Of a stretch of 64,000 nt of DNA, positions 17,707-27,238 are shown piece after piece. A program made the position numbers and the translations under genes. Origin of the DNA: Thioclava sp. GXIMD2076. Its GTDB lineage: Bacteria > Pseudomonadota > Alphaproteobacteria > Rhodobacterales > Rhodobacteraceae. The stretch's first letter is position 1. Every line of letters starts with the position of its first letter. The stretch covers positions 481,001-545,000 of the forward strand of contig NZ_CP149933.1 of the NCBI RefSeq assembly GCF_037949795.1, in the 5' to 3' direction. The notes under the pieces were generated by a model that saw only the letters and a program-made list of their open reading frames with translations, did no database searches and was not told the DNA's origin.

Positions 17707-18717
17707 ATGTCAGCCAGCAACGCCAATTCTGCAAGGCGGACAACGATCTACGATCTGGCCGAGATCGTCGGAACCTCACCCACAGCGGTGTCCTCTGTGC
17801 TGAACGGATCGTGGAAGAAGCGCCGAATCAGCCAGAATCTGGCCGATCGCGTCCTGCGCGCGGCCGAGGAGCAGGGCTATGCGGTCAATATTCAGGCAAG
17901 TGTCCTGCGGCGCGACAAATCCAAGATCGTCGGCATGGTCGTGCCGAAATACGACAACCGTTTCTTCGGCGCGATCGCCGAGCAATTCGAGGAGGCCGCG
18001 CGGGCGACGGGGCTCTTCCCTGTCATCACCTGCACACAGCGCGACCCCGATCTGGAGATCGAGGCTGCAAGGGGGCTGCTTTCCTATCAGGTGGATCGCC
18101 TCGTTGCCTGTGGCAGCACCAATCCGGACCGCATCGCGGAACTATGTGCCGCAAATGGCGTGCCGACAATCAATCTCGATCTGCCGGGCAGCCTGGCCCC
18201 CTCCATCATATCCGACAGCTACGCGGGCGCCTTCAGCCTGACCAATGCCATCCTCGACGCCTGCAAAAGGGATCTCGGCATATGTGAGGCCTTGGTGTTT
18301 ATCGGCGGGCGGCTGGACGATCATAACACGCGGGAACGGCGGCGTGGCTTCCTCGATGCGCATGCCGCACAAGGGCTCGATGTACCAGCGGAGCATATAC
18401 TGACGCCCGGCTATGCACCGCTGAAAGCGCGTCGGGTCTTGGAAGATCTCCCCGCGCGGCCGCACGGGCTCTTTGTGAATTCGACCATTACCCTTGAAGG
18501 GGTGGTGCATTGGATGCAGGCGCTGCCACCACCGGAGGCAGCCGCGATCCGTTATGGCACCTTCGACTACGATCCGTTTGCTGCATTGCTGCCGCAGAAT
18601 GTCGGCATGATCGAACAGGATGTGCCCAACCTGATCGCCCGCCTGATGGCCCAGATGGAAGAGGCTCCGGCCGCACATAAACTCATCAAGGTGCCCTGCA
18701 AACTCCATCTGAGATGA
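17707..18717 (+). CDS. LacI-family transcriptional regulator of the pentitol locus
   Basis: This is a 336-residue regulator if it starts at the ATG at 17707. Upstream ATGs at 17698 and 17632 are in frame, but the extra residues do not look like part of the domain. The N-terminal LacI helix-turn-helix is TIYDLAEIVGTSPTAVSSVLNGSWKKRRIS, followed by the hinge helix and QASVLRRDKSKIVGMVVP. The rest is a periplasmic-binding-like effector domain (about residues 65-330). Its divergent orientation to the sugar importer and the operator-like array in between suggest it controls that operon in response to the pentitol or ribulose. Confidence 0.88.
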   Translation: MSASNANSARRTTIYDLAEIVGTSPTAVSSVLNGSWKKRRISQNLADRVLRAAEEQGYAVNIQASVLRRDKSKIVGMVVPKYDNRFFGAIAEQFEEAARATGLFPVITCTQRDPDLEIEAARGLLSYQVDRLVACGSTNPDRIAELCAANGVPTINLDLPGSLAPSIISDSYAGAFSLTNAILDACKRDLGICEALVFIGGRLDDHNTRERRRGFLDAHAAQGLDVPAEHILTPGYAPLKARRVLEDLPARPHGLFVNSTITLEGVVHWMQALPPPEAAAIRYGTFDYDPFAALLPQNVGMIEQDVPNLIARLMAQMEEAPAAHKLIKVPCKLHLR

Positions 18718-18852
18718 CACAGCGTAGACCCGGCCCGATCGAACAGGCGCCGATCAAACCATAAGTCGCCGCGGGTCATGGCGCCATGTCGGGACAGGCG
18801 GTTTCCCTCCGCCTCCCCTGCTCCCACAATCGCATCCGAGAAAGCGCTGCCA

Positions 18853-20466
18853 TCAACTGTTGAGCCAGACATATTCCGAGAATGCGTAGCCGTTCAATCC
18901 GCCCAAGGGGTTGGGCTCCAACCCGCCGAGCCGGTCGGTATAGGCGTCGATATTGCTCATATAGGCCGGAATGATCGTCCCTGCCTGCTGCGCGACCATC
19001 TCCTGCAGATCCCAGTAGATCTCGGTGCGCTTGCTTTCGTCGGTCAAACCGCGCGCCTCTTTCAGAAGACTGTCAAAACGGGAGGAGATATAGCGGCTCT
19101 CGTTCCAGGGCGCGTCCGAGCTGTAAAGCAATGAGAAGAGGATATCGGGTGTGGGCCGCGGGTTGATATGCCCGAAATGGACTGGCGCCTTGAGCCAGTA
19201 ATTCGACCAGTAGCCATCCGCGGGCACCTGATCGATCCTGATATTCATCCCGATCCCTGCCCCTGCCTGCTGGATGAGCGTCGCCATATCGACCGAGGAC
19301 GCGGCGGCCTCCGAGGCCACAATCGGGATTTCGACCCCCAACAGGCCCGCCTTATCGAAGGCTGCCTTGGCACGGTCGGGGTCGAATTCCGCAGGTTTCA
19401 ACTCGGTATTGTAATAGCGGCTGGCCGGCGAGACGGGCTGGTCATTGCCGATATCGGCAAAGCCGCGCAGCACGGATTTCTGGATCGCCTCGCGATTGAC
19501 CAGATGCTTCATGCCTTCGATGAAACCCGCCTTCGACCCTGGATCAAGGTCCATACGCATATTGAGATCGGTGTAATTGCCAGCGGTCGTGGTCAGCGTC
19601 GAGATACCGCCCCGTCCCTCGAGCGTCCGCATGGCACGCGGGTTGATCTTGGCCGCGATCTGGATATCGCCCGACATAAGCGCGTTGAGGCGCGCGCTGG
19701 CATCGGCGATCGCGAAGAACTCGACACTGTCGAGATAGGGGCCTTCGGATTTGAAGTAGCTGTCGTTACGCTGCCCGACAGAGCGCACGCCCGGCTCGAA
19801 GACCTCGCAGGTAAAGGGACCGGTTCCGTTGGCTGTGGTGAAATCGGTCGTTCCATCCGCGATGATGGCGAAATGATGGAGCCCGAGGATCGTAGGCAGG
19901 TCGGCATTGGGCTCGGCCAGCACGATCCGGACGCCGAGTGCTCCGGTGGCCGAGATCTCGACCATCTGCTTGGCAATCGCATTGACCTTGGAGCCGACCT
20001 CCGGATCCAGATGGCGCTGAAGCGAATAGACCACATCCTCCGCACCAAAGCTCTTGCCGTTGTGGAACGTGACACCCTTGCGCAGAGTGATCTGCCATGT
20101 CTGGGCATCTGGTGTCTCGATGCTCTCGGCCAGTTCCATCTGCGGCACGCCCGCGCGGTCGATGAAGGTCAGCCGGTTATAGAATGTGCAGGCGCGGACA
20201 TAATCGGTCGTGTTCGAGCCCTTGGCCGGATCGAGCGTATCGGCAATCGAGGCCGACCAGCCTGCCGCTTTCAGATGGCCACCGCGCATGGGGGTTGCGG
20301 CATTCGTGCGCCCTGCAAGGCCTAAAAGTGTGCCGCCCGCGCTCAGGCCAACGCCTGCGACCATCAGCATATGCAGAAGCTCACGCCGCGTAGCGCCTTG
20401 CCGCAATGCGCCCTCCAGCAGGCGGCTATCACGATCTGTCCAGTTTGTCGGTCGTTCGGTCGTCAT
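18853..20466 (-). CDS. ABC transporter family-5 (peptide/opine-type) substrate-binding protein
   Basis: The 537-residue SBP family 5 protein has a long N-terminal leader with twin arginines (ATRRELLHMLMVAGVGLSAGG, about residues 25-45), suggesting Tat export. The conserved stretch WQITLRKGVTFHNGKSFGAEDVVYSLQRH lies at about 135-165. Family 5 proteins bind oligopeptides, opines, polyamines, nickel or sugars. No dipeptide-type permease or ATPase gene lies within the window near it. The following genes encode a DAO-type amine oxidase and a HAD hydrolase, so an amine or opine-like ligand is a reasonable guess. It must use transporter subunits encoded elsewhere, or serve another role. Confidence 0.85.
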   Translation of the reverse strand: MTTERPTNWTDRDSRLLEGALRQGATRRELLHMLMVAGVGLSAGGTLLGLAGRTNAATPMRGGHLKAAGWSASIADTLDPAKGSNTTDYVRACTFYNRLTFIDRAGVPQMELAESIETPDAQTWQITLRKGVTFHNGKSFGAEDVVYSLQRHLDPEVGSKVNAIAKQMVEISATGALGVRIVLAEPNADLPTILGLHHFAIIADGTTDFTTANGTGPFTCEVFEPGVRSVGQRNDSYFKSEGPYLDSVEFFAIADASARLNALMSGDIQIAAKINPRAMRTLEGRGGISTLTTTAGNYTDLNMRMDLDPGSKAGFIEGMKHLVNREAIQKSVLRGFADIGNDQPVSPASRYYNTELKPAEFDPDRAKAAFDKAGLLGVEIPIVASEAAASSVDMATLIQQAGAGIGMNIRIDQVPADGYWSNYWLKAPVHFGHINPRPTPDILFSLLYSSDAPWNESRYISSRFDSLLKEARGLTDESKRTEIYWDLQEMVAQQAGTIIPAYMSNIDAYTDRLGGLEPNPLGGLNGYAFSEYVWLNS

Positions 20467-20550
20467 ATCTGTCTCCCTGTGAGGAACTATATCCGAGGAT
20501 CATGGTTTGGCGGGGTGATCTGGTGCCACCTTCCGCCATTCTCTTTGTCG

Positions 20551-21861
20551 TTAGAAGCCGAGCCGGTCGAGGGTCTCGTAGCCCGCCGTAACCGCCCTGA
20601 CCCCGATGGAGCGGAACGCGAAGAACGGCACTTTGGGGAGGGTGTCCCGCGCCACAAGCCCCAGATCCGGCGCCTCGCCCAGGAACCTGCGCGCCATACA
20701 ATGCCCGACATAGCCCGACATCGCGACACCCGCGCCGTTGAAGCCCGCCGCGAAGTGCTGGCGTCGCGTAAGTGCCCCCGCCATCGGTAAGGCATCGAAG
20801 GTCAACGCAACATGGCCGGACCAGCGGTGGGTCACCGGATGCCCCTCAAGCTGCGGAAAAATCGCGCGCATCGCGCTTTCCAGCCGCGCGAAGGCCGCAG
20901 GGGCATCCACCGCGCCAAGCGCACCGCGTCCGCCAAAGATCAGCCTGTCACCCTCGCGCCGGAACCAGCGCATCATCCGCCGAGTCTCGGTATAGCTACG
21001 GGCATTGGCACAGATCTCCTCGGACATTGTGGCAGGCAAAGGCGCCGTGGCCACCATCGCCGAGCGGAACGGCACGACCGACCGGCGCAATGGTGCCGTG
21101 ACGCGACTGATGGAGGAATAGGCATCGGTCGCATAGAGCACATGATCGGCGCGGATCTCGCCGTTCGGGAGTGTCGCTCGGAGAGATCCGGTGGCTTCTT
21201 CGACCTCCAGCACAGGGCTTCGGGCATAGAGCCGCACGCCGGCCCTTACCGCCGCCTGCGCCAGTCCGTGCAGATAGTCGAGTGGACGGATCGTGCCCCC
21301 TTGCGGCGCAAGCACTCCGCCGCAGAAATCCGTGCTGCCGGTTTCGCGTTGCATCTCCTGACGGTCGAGCAATGCGAGACCGCTCACGCCCAGTTCGGCC
21401 TTCTGCCATTCGGCATCCCGCGCCAGCGCCTCGAATGCGCGCGCGGTATGGGCACAGCGCAGCGCGCCGTGACGCGCGTAATGCGCCCCGATATCATACC
21501 TCTCGAGCGTCTCCTCGAGATAGGCCACCGACCTGTCGGCGATCTCGTGCATTCTGCGGGCTGTCGCGATCCCGTGGCTCTGGGCCAGAGCACTATAGGA
21601 TATGCGGAACTTCGCGTTCACCACGCCCCCATTGCGCCCCGAGCCGCCCGTGCCTAAGGGCCCCGCCTCTGCCACGATCACGGTCTTGCCCGCCCGCGCA
21701 AGGGTCAGGGCCGCATGAAGCCCCGCATAGCCCCCGCCCACCACCAGCACCTCGGCGCGATCGGAGACGGCAAGCGACGGATACTCTGGCGCGGCAGGAG
21801 CAAGCTCCTCCCAGAGCGAGGGCGCTTTGGGAGGAACCGAGACAGTATCGCGCCCGTTCAC
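20551..21861 (-). CDS. FAD-dependent amine/amino-acid oxidase (DAO family, PuuB-like)
   Basis: The 436-residue flavoprotein has the FAD dinucleotide motif VLVVGGGYAGLHAALTLARAGKTVIVAEAG (around residues 34-63), then GTGGSGRNGGVVNAKF, the second FAD-contact region of gamma-glutamylputrescine-oxidase-like proteins. The C terminus has HFAAGFNGAGVAMSGYVGHCMA, the usual DAO-family flavin loop. It should oxidise a primary or secondary amine with oxygen, releasing an aldehyde or keto acid. The start overlaps the HAD gene stop by 4 bases, and a family-5 binding protein follows, so uptake and oxidation of the same amine is plausible. Confidence 0.85.
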   Translation of the reverse strand: MNGRDTVSVPPKAPSLWEELAPAAPEYPSLAVSDRAEVLVVGGGYAGLHAALTLARAGKTVIVAEAGPLGTGGSGRNGGVVNAKFRISYSALAQSHGIATARRMHEIADRSVAYLEETLERYDIGAHYARHGALRCAHTARAFEALARDAEWQKAELGVSGLALLDRQEMQRETGSTDFCGGVLAPQGGTIRPLDYLHGLAQAAVRAGVRLYARSPVLEVEEATGSLRATLPNGEIRADHVLYATDAYSSISRVTAPLRRSVVPFRSAMVATAPLPATMSEEICANARSYTETRRMMRWFRREGDRLIFGGRGALGAVDAPAAFARLESAMRAIFPQLEGHPVTHRWSGHVALTFDALPMAGALTRRQHFAAGFNGAGVAMSGYVGHCMARRFLGEAPDLGLVARDTLPKVPFFAFRSIGVRAVTAGYETLDRLGF

Positions 21862-22565
21862 TTGGCGAAGGCGGCATCAACCGCATCGGCCAGATCCGCA
21901 AGCGAATGGAGATGCAGATCGGGTTCGGTATATTCGGCCGGATCGGGCGAGCCGCCGTAACCTTCCTGATCGAAGCGCCGCTGGATCCAGCAGGTCTTGT
22001 AGCCGAGTGCCTTCGCCACGCCGATATCATGATGCTGGCTTTGAGCCACATGCAGGATCTCGTCCTGTTTGATCCCGAGCACCGAAGCACGGCCACGGCT
22101 ATAGTCGAAGACGCGCGGATCCGGCTTGGGGACGCCCGCATCGTCACAGGTAATGGCGTCATGGAAGGGCAGCCCCAGCGTCCAGTGATAGGCGCTGAAG
22201 GCAGTGCGATCGGCATTGGTCATCGCGCACAAACGAAAACGCGCCCGCATACGCCCGAGCGCCTCGGGCGCATCGGGGAAAGCAGGAAGCTGCAACAGCC
22301 GCAACTGGAACAGCTCCGCATTACGGTGCGCCGTTTCAAGCCCTAGCACCTTGGCCATATGAAGATAGACATCGCCAAAGGCTTCGCTGGTGCGGCCATG
22401 ATGGATGTCACGCGCCTGCACATAGGGTTTGAAAATCTCGTCATCGCTCAGGCCCCTGGCCGCATCGCCGCCCAGTTCGCGGATCGCGTCGAGCACGCCT
22501 TTCTCGAAATCGATGCAGGTGCCGACCACATCGAAGGTCAACAGTTTGAAACGGGTCAGATCCAT
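21858..22565 (-). CDS. HAD-family hydrolase, L-2-haloacid dehalogenase-like (type II)
   Basis: The 235-residue protein has HAD motif I FDVVGTCIDF with nucleophile Asp12. The usual second aspartate is replaced by Val14, as in L-2-haloacid dehalogenases, which do not use phosphate esters. Motif II is CAMTNADR and the KPDPRVFDYS lysine region is motif III. Dehalogenase activity is therefore possible, but many such proteins act on other small acids or have unknown substrates. It is the first gene of the HAD-oxidase-binding-protein run and lies divergent from the LysR gene, 97 bases apart. Confidence 0.83.
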   Translation of the reverse strand: MDLTRFKLLTFDVVGTCIDFEKGVLDAIRELGGDAARGLSDDEIFKPYVQARDIHHGRTSEAFGDVYLHMAKVLGLETAHRNAELFQLRLLQLPAFPDAPEALGRMRARFRLCAMTNADRTAFSAYHWTLGLPFHDAITCDDAGVPKPDPRVFDYSRGRASVLGIKQDEILHVAQSQHHDIGVAKALGYKTCWIQRRFDQEGYGGSPDPAEYTEPDLHLHSLADLADAVDAAFAK

Positions 22566-22661
22566 GACAGGCCTCTAATGGGATATGTGTTGACCTCATG
22601 TTGCGGTGCAATAAAGGTAAATTCAATTGAAGAAGTCTGATAACTATTATAACTTCAGATC

Positions 22662-23588
22662 ATGGATAGTCTTCGTCGTAAATTGCCCTCAGTCGGTAGC
22701 CTTTTCATCTTCGAGGCCGCCGCGCGGCATCAGAACTTCTCGCGGGCCGCAGATGAGCTGAACGTCACGCAGCCGGCAATCAGCCGTGCGATCCATGCAC
22801 TCGAGACCCATCTGGGACAGCCCCTGTTCGAACGCTCGCGCAGCGGAGCGACGCTGAGTGCCGAAGGAGCGCGTCTGGCGCAGGTTGTCGGACGATCGTT
22901 CAGCGACATCTCCGCCGAGCTCGATCGCCTGACCCGCAAGAGGGATGAGGACCGGGTGATCACGCTTTCGGTCTCGACGGCCTTCGTCGCGCATTGGCTC
23001 ATGCCGCGGATCTCGGTCTTTCGGGCCGCGTTTCCGCAACTCGAACTGCGCTTCCAGCTGATTGCCGGACCGGTATCGGGCCCGATCGAGGGCGTCGATC
23101 TGGCAATGCGCTATTACGAGAGCCCGCCGGACGGGGCCCGTGTTCTCCTGCGCGAGGGATATATCGATATCTGCGCGGCCTCGATCGCACGGACCGCGCG
23201 CCATGGAACAGTGCCGCGTGTCTATCTCGAAGGCATAAACGATCCGGCGAGCATCATCACCCCCGAGGAAAGCGACAGGACGTCGGCGCTCTCGTTTGCC
23301 GATTATTCCATTGTCGTCCAGGCAGCCTTGTCAGGTCAGGGAACTGCCACGGGGTGGCTGAACATCGTAGCACATTGGCTCGATAACGGCCTTCTCGTCC
23401 CCGTATACCCCGAGCCCGTCATGCTGACGTCGCGCCTGTGCTGTCTCCAGTTCAACGAAACCTCCGCCAGATCCCGCGCCGTTGCCGATTGGATCGAGGG
23501 ACAGATGATGGCTGATTTTAAATCGCTTTCAGCGAAATACCCTGAACTGAAGCTCGAACGAATGATGATTTCGCCAGCCCGTGCCTGA
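22662..23588 (+). CDS. LysR-family transcriptional regulator (GcvA-like)
   Basis: The 308-residue regulator has a LysR helix-turn-helix at about residues 10-65 (FEAAARHQNFSRAADELNVTQPAISRAIHALETHLGQPLFERS) and a two-lobed effector domain. The SRAADELNVTQPAISR form and later VSTAFVAHWLMPR segment are typical of the GcvA group. It is divergent from the HAD/oxidase/binding-protein operon at 18853-22565, which it probably regulates. LysR proteins commonly control the adjacent divergent gene. The inducer is unknown. Confidence 0.88.
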   Translation: MDSLRRKLPSVGSLFIFEAAARHQNFSRAADELNVTQPAISRAIHALETHLGQPLFERSRSGATLSAEGARLAQVVGRSFSDISAELDRLTRKRDEDRVITLSVSTAFVAHWLMPRISVFRAAFPQLELRFQLIAGPVSGPIEGVDLAMRYYESPPDGARVLLREGYIDICAASIARTARHGTVPRVYLEGINDPASIITPEESDRTSALSFADYSIVVQAALSGQGTATGWLNIVAHWLDNGLLVPVYPEPVMLTSRLCCLQFNETSARSRAVADWIEGQMMADFKSLSAKYPELKLERMMISPARA

Positions 23589-23860
23589 GTGTGTAAGTTG
23601 ATCTTCCCCCATTTGAGTGGTCCGGTCTGAAACCTCGTGCCTCATGGAGTTCGGCCTACGGACATGATGCGGTTCAGGGCTGCTGGGCGATACGACCTCT
23701 TCTGGGCACGGGTCTAGGCCAGTCAAATGCGGGAGACCAGATCGTAGAATTGGCTGAAACTGCCATGTCGTTGGCCTGAACTGTCAAGACGGGTTCCAAG
23801 CTGCCTCACTAGAATTTTCCTGATGGCAAGTGTCACACTTCTCTCGGAAAGGAATTCCAT

Positions 23861-25315
23861 ATGGCGGATCCACAACCTCAAACCACTCTCAGGAAAGGAT
23901 CCTTGGGTGTTACCCATATCCTCTTCTTCGTTATCGCTGCCGCCGCACCGCTGACAGCGATCGTCGGTGCGGCACCTCTGGCCTATTCGATCGGCAATGG
24001 TGCGGGTGCGCCTATGGGATATGTCATTGCGGGGCTGATCTATCTCCTGTTCAGCGTGGGCTTTACGGCAATGAGCCGCCATGTCGGAAGCGCTGGTGCC
24101 TTTTACGCCTTTGTCTCCAAAGGGCTGGGATCACGCTGGGCACTGGCGGCAGGTGCAATGACGCTGCTGACTTATTATGCGATCCAGATTGCCATCTATG
24201 CCTTTTTCGGGATCGTCATTGCGGGACTTCTGGAACCGCTAGGACTGCCTCTGCCGTGGTGGGCCGCGGCTCTGATCTGCGTGATCCTCGTGGATCTCTG
24301 CGGCCGACGCCAGATCGAGTTCTCAGGCTGGATTCTCGGGATCTGCATGCTATGCGAAATCGTTGTGCTGATGGTGCTCAACCTGCTGATCCTTGCCCAA
24401 GGCGGGCCGGAAGGCATCAGTGCAACCTCGTTCTTGCCCTCGGTCGGGTTCTCGGCGGGGATCGGTGTCAGCCTTCTATTTGCTGTGGCCTCCTTCCTCG
24501 GCTTCGAGGCAACCGTGATTTTTGCGGAAGAAGCCAAGCGCCCGCGCCGCACGATCCCGATGGCGACCTATCTTGCCGTGATCTGTATCACCCTGTTCTA
24601 TGCCTTTTCAGCGTGGTGCATGGTGATTGCCTATGGCCCGTCCAATATCCGTGACGCGGCAACCGCCGATAGCTCGGATCTCTTCGTGAACACGGCACAT
24701 GCACTTGGCGGCAGCCTGCTCAGCACGACGATGAGCGCTCTGCTGGTCACCAGCCTTTTTGCCTGTATCCTGTCCTTCCATAACACGATCAGCCGCTATC
24801 TCTTTGCAGGCGGGCGCGAAGCTGTCCTGCCCAAGGCGCTGGCACAGGTCCATCCGCATTTCGGCTCGACCCATACAGCCAATCGTGTCCAGAGCCTCTC
24901 GGTCGCCCTGATCATCGGCCTATGTGCCCTGTTCAGGATCGATCCCTATGCAACCGTCTATTCGTTCATGGCCGCACTCTCGGCACTGGGGGTCCTCTCG
25001 GTCCAGATCCTCGTGGGCATCTCGATCCTGCGCTATTTTGCCCGCACACCACATGACACGACACTCTGGCAAAGGGTGATTGCGCCGGTTGTGGCATTGA
25101 TCGGTCTGATCATCGTCTTGCTGCTCGCACTGTCGAACCTTCCAATGCTGACAGGCGCCACCAATGTCGCAGTGATCCTGCTGCTTCCGGCGGCGGTTAT
25201 CGGCACGGGGCTCATGGGCTGGGGCTATGCCGTCTATCTCTCGCGGCGGGACCCTGCCCGTTATGATGCGCTCGGCACGAGTTTCCTCTCCATCGCAGGA
25301 GCATCGCATGACTGA
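23861..25315 (+). CDS. APC-superfamily amino-acid/amine permease
   Basis: This 484-residue integral membrane protein has about 12 membrane segments. APC landmarks near the N terminus are SLGVTHILFFVIAAAAPLTAIVG and YVIAGLIYLLFSVGFTAMSRHVGSAGAFYAFVSKGLG. The FLGFEATVIFAEEAKRPRRTIP motif around residues 210-235 is the consensus for APC carriers of amino acids and amines. The ATG at 23861 follows GGAAAGGAATTC. It overlaps the next gene by 8 bases, so the two are coupled; the transported compound is probably the substrate of the alpha/beta hydrolase or its product. Confidence 0.9.
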   Translation: MADPQPQTTLRKGSLGVTHILFFVIAAAAPLTAIVGAAPLAYSIGNGAGAPMGYVIAGLIYLLFSVGFTAMSRHVGSAGAFYAFVSKGLGSRWALAAGAMTLLTYYAIQIAIYAFFGIVIAGLLEPLGLPLPWWAAALICVILVDLCGRRQIEFSGWILGICMLCEIVVLMVLNLLILAQGGPEGISATSFLPSVGFSAGIGVSLLFAVASFLGFEATVIFAEEAKRPRRTIPMATYLAVICITLFYAFSAWCMVIAYGPSNIRDAATADSSDLFVNTAHALGGSLLSTTMSALLVTSLFACILSFHNTISRYLFAGGREAVLPKALAQVHPHFGSTHTANRVQSLSVALIIGLCALFRIDPYATVYSFMAALSALGVLSVQILVGISILRYFARTPHDTTLWQRVIAPVVALIGLIIVLLLALSNLPMLTGATNVAVILLLPAAVIGTGLMGWGYAVYLSRRDPARYDALGTSFLSIAGASHD

Positions 25316-26141
25316 CGCTCCGGATATTGCAAGCGAGATGATCACCTTCGGGCGGCAGCCACTGGAGACCGGCATCACCATGGAATATGCCCGTAAAGGG
25401 CACGGGCCCCATAGTTTCGTTCTGGTCCATGGCTATGGTGATAGCTGGTATTCCTTCTATGGCATGATGCAGGCCTTTCCCGACAGCTGCAGCGTCCTTG
25501 CCGTGAGCCTGCGGGGGTTCGGCGAGAGCGACAAGCCGGAGACCGGCTATTCCATCGGCCAGCATGCAGAGGATGTTATCGCATTGCTGCAGGCGCTCGG
25601 GACAGGGCCTTCCGTCATCGTCGGGCATTCGATGGGCACATTCATCGCCCGGGAGATCGCACTCCGAGCGCCCGGTCTGGCCCAAAAACTTGTGCTGGTC
25701 GATACCGCTGCCACAGGAGCGACACCGCCGCTGGTGGCGCTGGCACGGGACCTCTCAGAGCTTCAGGATCCTCTTCCACGCAGCTTTGCCCATGAGTTTC
25801 AGGCAGGCACATGCGTCAACCCCTTGGGAGGAGGCATGACGCTGGACAAGATCGTGGACGAAAGCATGAAGGCTCCCGCCCATGTGTGGAAATCGGCGCT
25901 TGCGGGGTTGCTTGACTACCGGCCACCGGCGGGACCGTTCCCCGAGCTGGCACAACTGACGCTCCCGGTCCTTCTCGTCTGGGGCGCTCATGACGAGATC
26001 TTCCTGCGCGAAGATCAGGACACCCTGCTCGCCGCCTTACCCGATGCGCGGCTCAGCGTATATGCTGCGGCCGGCCACGCCCCGAACTGGGAAGTACCCG
26101 AGGAGCTCTGCTCCGAAATCCGGAACTTCTGCGGCCTTTAA
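25308..26141 (+). CDS. Alpha/beta-fold hydrolase
   Basis: The 277-residue protein starts at the ATG at 25308, overlapping the permease stop. A longer frame from 25227 would sit fully inside the permease gene. It has the oxyanion region LVHGYGDSW (residues 39-47), nucleophile Ser108 in VGHSMGTF, an acidic residue in LLVWGAHDEIFL and the late histidine in AAGHAPNWE. This is the complete Ser-Asp-His triad of carboxylesterase, haloalkane-hydrolase or proline-iminopeptidase-like enzymes. An ester or amide taken up by the coupled APC permease is the likely substrate; the exact reaction is not readable. Confidence 0.85.
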   Translation: MTDAPDIASEMITFGRQPLETGITMEYARKGHGPHSFVLVHGYGDSWYSFYGMMQAFPDSCSVLAVSLRGFGESDKPETGYSIGQHAEDVIALLQALGTGPSVIVGHSMGTFIAREIALRAPGLAQKLVLVDTAATGATPPLVALARDLSELQDPLPRSFAHEFQAGTCVNPLGGGMTLDKIVDESMKAPAHVWKSALAGLLDYRPPAGPFPELAQLTLPVLLVWGAHDEIFLREDQDTLLAALPDARLSVYAAAGHAPNWEVPEELCSEIRNFCGL

Positions 26142-26157
26142 AAGCGCACACGCCCGA

Positions 26158-26190
26158 CATGGGCCTTCCGGTCTTTCCGGCAGGCCCATG
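26158..26190. terminator. Convergent hairpin terminator between hydrolase and AraC gene
   Basis: CATGGGCCT (26158-26166) pairs with AGGCCCATG (26182-26190), and an inner CCGG/CCGG pair extends the stem. It fills the gap between two convergent genes, so it may serve both strands. T runs are weak. Confidence 0.6.
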
Positions 26191-26191
26191 C

Positions 26192-27238
26192 TCACGAGAT
26201 CAGGCGACCCCTCAAACGGAAATTACTGGGCGACAGGCCGGTTTCTGCCTTGAACGCCCGCGAGAAAGCGCTGCTCTCGCTATAGCCCAGACGATAGCCG
26301 ATCTGGGATACAGACATGGAGCTTCCGAGGAGATACTCACAGGCGATTTCCATGCAGACAGCGGCGCGCAGATCTCGGAAGCTTGTGTCATAAGCCTCAA
26401 GCCGACGGTGCATCGTGCGTTCGCTGAGCCCGAGTTCCGCTGCGATTTCACCCGCGCTACAGGTCGCGAGACCCCGACCGTCACTGCGGGACTGCATCGC
26501 GTCATGGAGTGCGCCAATCAGCCCCGTCCGGTTGCTGCGCGTCAGAAGCTCTCGCTCCAAATCCTCCAGGATCAGCCGATGCATATATCGATCGGCCTGC
26601 GGCGCGGGCCGTTCCAGCCATGCCGCGTCGAAATAAAGCGCGGTCATCGGCTGGCGGCTACGGATTTCAACCTCTTCAAGACAGGTGCCACGGGCAGAAG
26701 CGCGAAATACATGCTGGAAATCTATGCGCGAGGGGACGAATGCCGGTGACAGACGCGTTAGCGCACGACATAAAAGCGCAATTGAAAACTCCGCATCCTG
26801 CGCACGAAGATCCGAGTGCAACGCGCTCAGCTCGTAGCTCAGGCAGGCCAAACCGCCGCTACGCTTCAGCTGCATATGCGAATGGTCCTGAACAACCGAA
26901 AAGTTGCTGCAAAAGGTTTCCAGTGCCTCGCCCCAGCTTCCGGCATGCAACATCTGATAGCCGATTGCGCCAAGATTACGAATATCGAAAACGTCACCGA
27001 AACAGATCCCGAAATTACCTGTCGGACATTCGGCGGCCGCCACATCCAGCACACGCGTATACAGGCTTAATGGGATCATGCGATCGGGCGTGGATAGCGA
27101 TTCAGGGCTCAGCCCCGCCTTGCGGACAACTGCCTCGAAAGAGCTACCGTTCCGGCTGACGATGTCCGCGCACCCAATCAGGCATCCGATCCGGATCGAG
27201 CTGTCGAGACTTCTTGTCAGCGAGCTGTGCTGCTGCAT
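26192..27238 (-). CDS. AraC-family transcriptional regulator (arabinose-binding-type sensor domain)
   Basis: The 348-residue regulator has an N-terminal sensor domain (about residues 20-215). Its C-terminal AraC/XylS DNA-binding domain has two helix-turn-helix units: IAAELGLSERTMHRRLEAYDTSFRDLRAAV and MSVSQIGYRLGYSESSAFSRAFKAETGLSPSNFR. The sensor type, with a GNFGICFGDVFDIRNLGAIGYQMLHAG segment, is the one in OruR/ArgR-like regulators of amino-acid and aromatic catabolism. It could control the permease/hydrolase operon, with which it converges, or the DUF2848-amidase locus upstream of it. Position alone does not decide this. Confidence 0.87.
   Translation of the reverse strand: MQQHSSLTRSLDSSIRIGCLIGCADIVSRNGSSFEAVVRKAGLSPESLSTPDRMIPLSLYTRVLDVAAAECPTGNFGICFGDVFDIRNLGAIGYQMLHAGSWGEALETFCSNFSVVQDHSHMQLKRSGGLACLSYELSALHSDLRAQDAEFSIALLCRALTRLSPAFVPSRIDFQHVFRASARGTCLEEVEIRSRQPMTALYFDAAWLERPAPQADRYMHRLILEDLERELLTRSNRTGLIGALHDAMQSRSDGRGLATCSAGEIAAELGLSERTMHRRLEAYDTSFRDLRAAVCMEIACEYLLGSSMSVSQIGYRLGYSESSAFSRAFKAETGLSPSNFRLRGRLIS

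Noticed and set aside
23589..23860. Possible insertion-sequence end near 23600 (CTTCCCCCATTTGAGTGG) upstream of the APC permease
   Set aside because: It resembles some IS3-type ends, but no matching second end or transposase piece was found within the gap.
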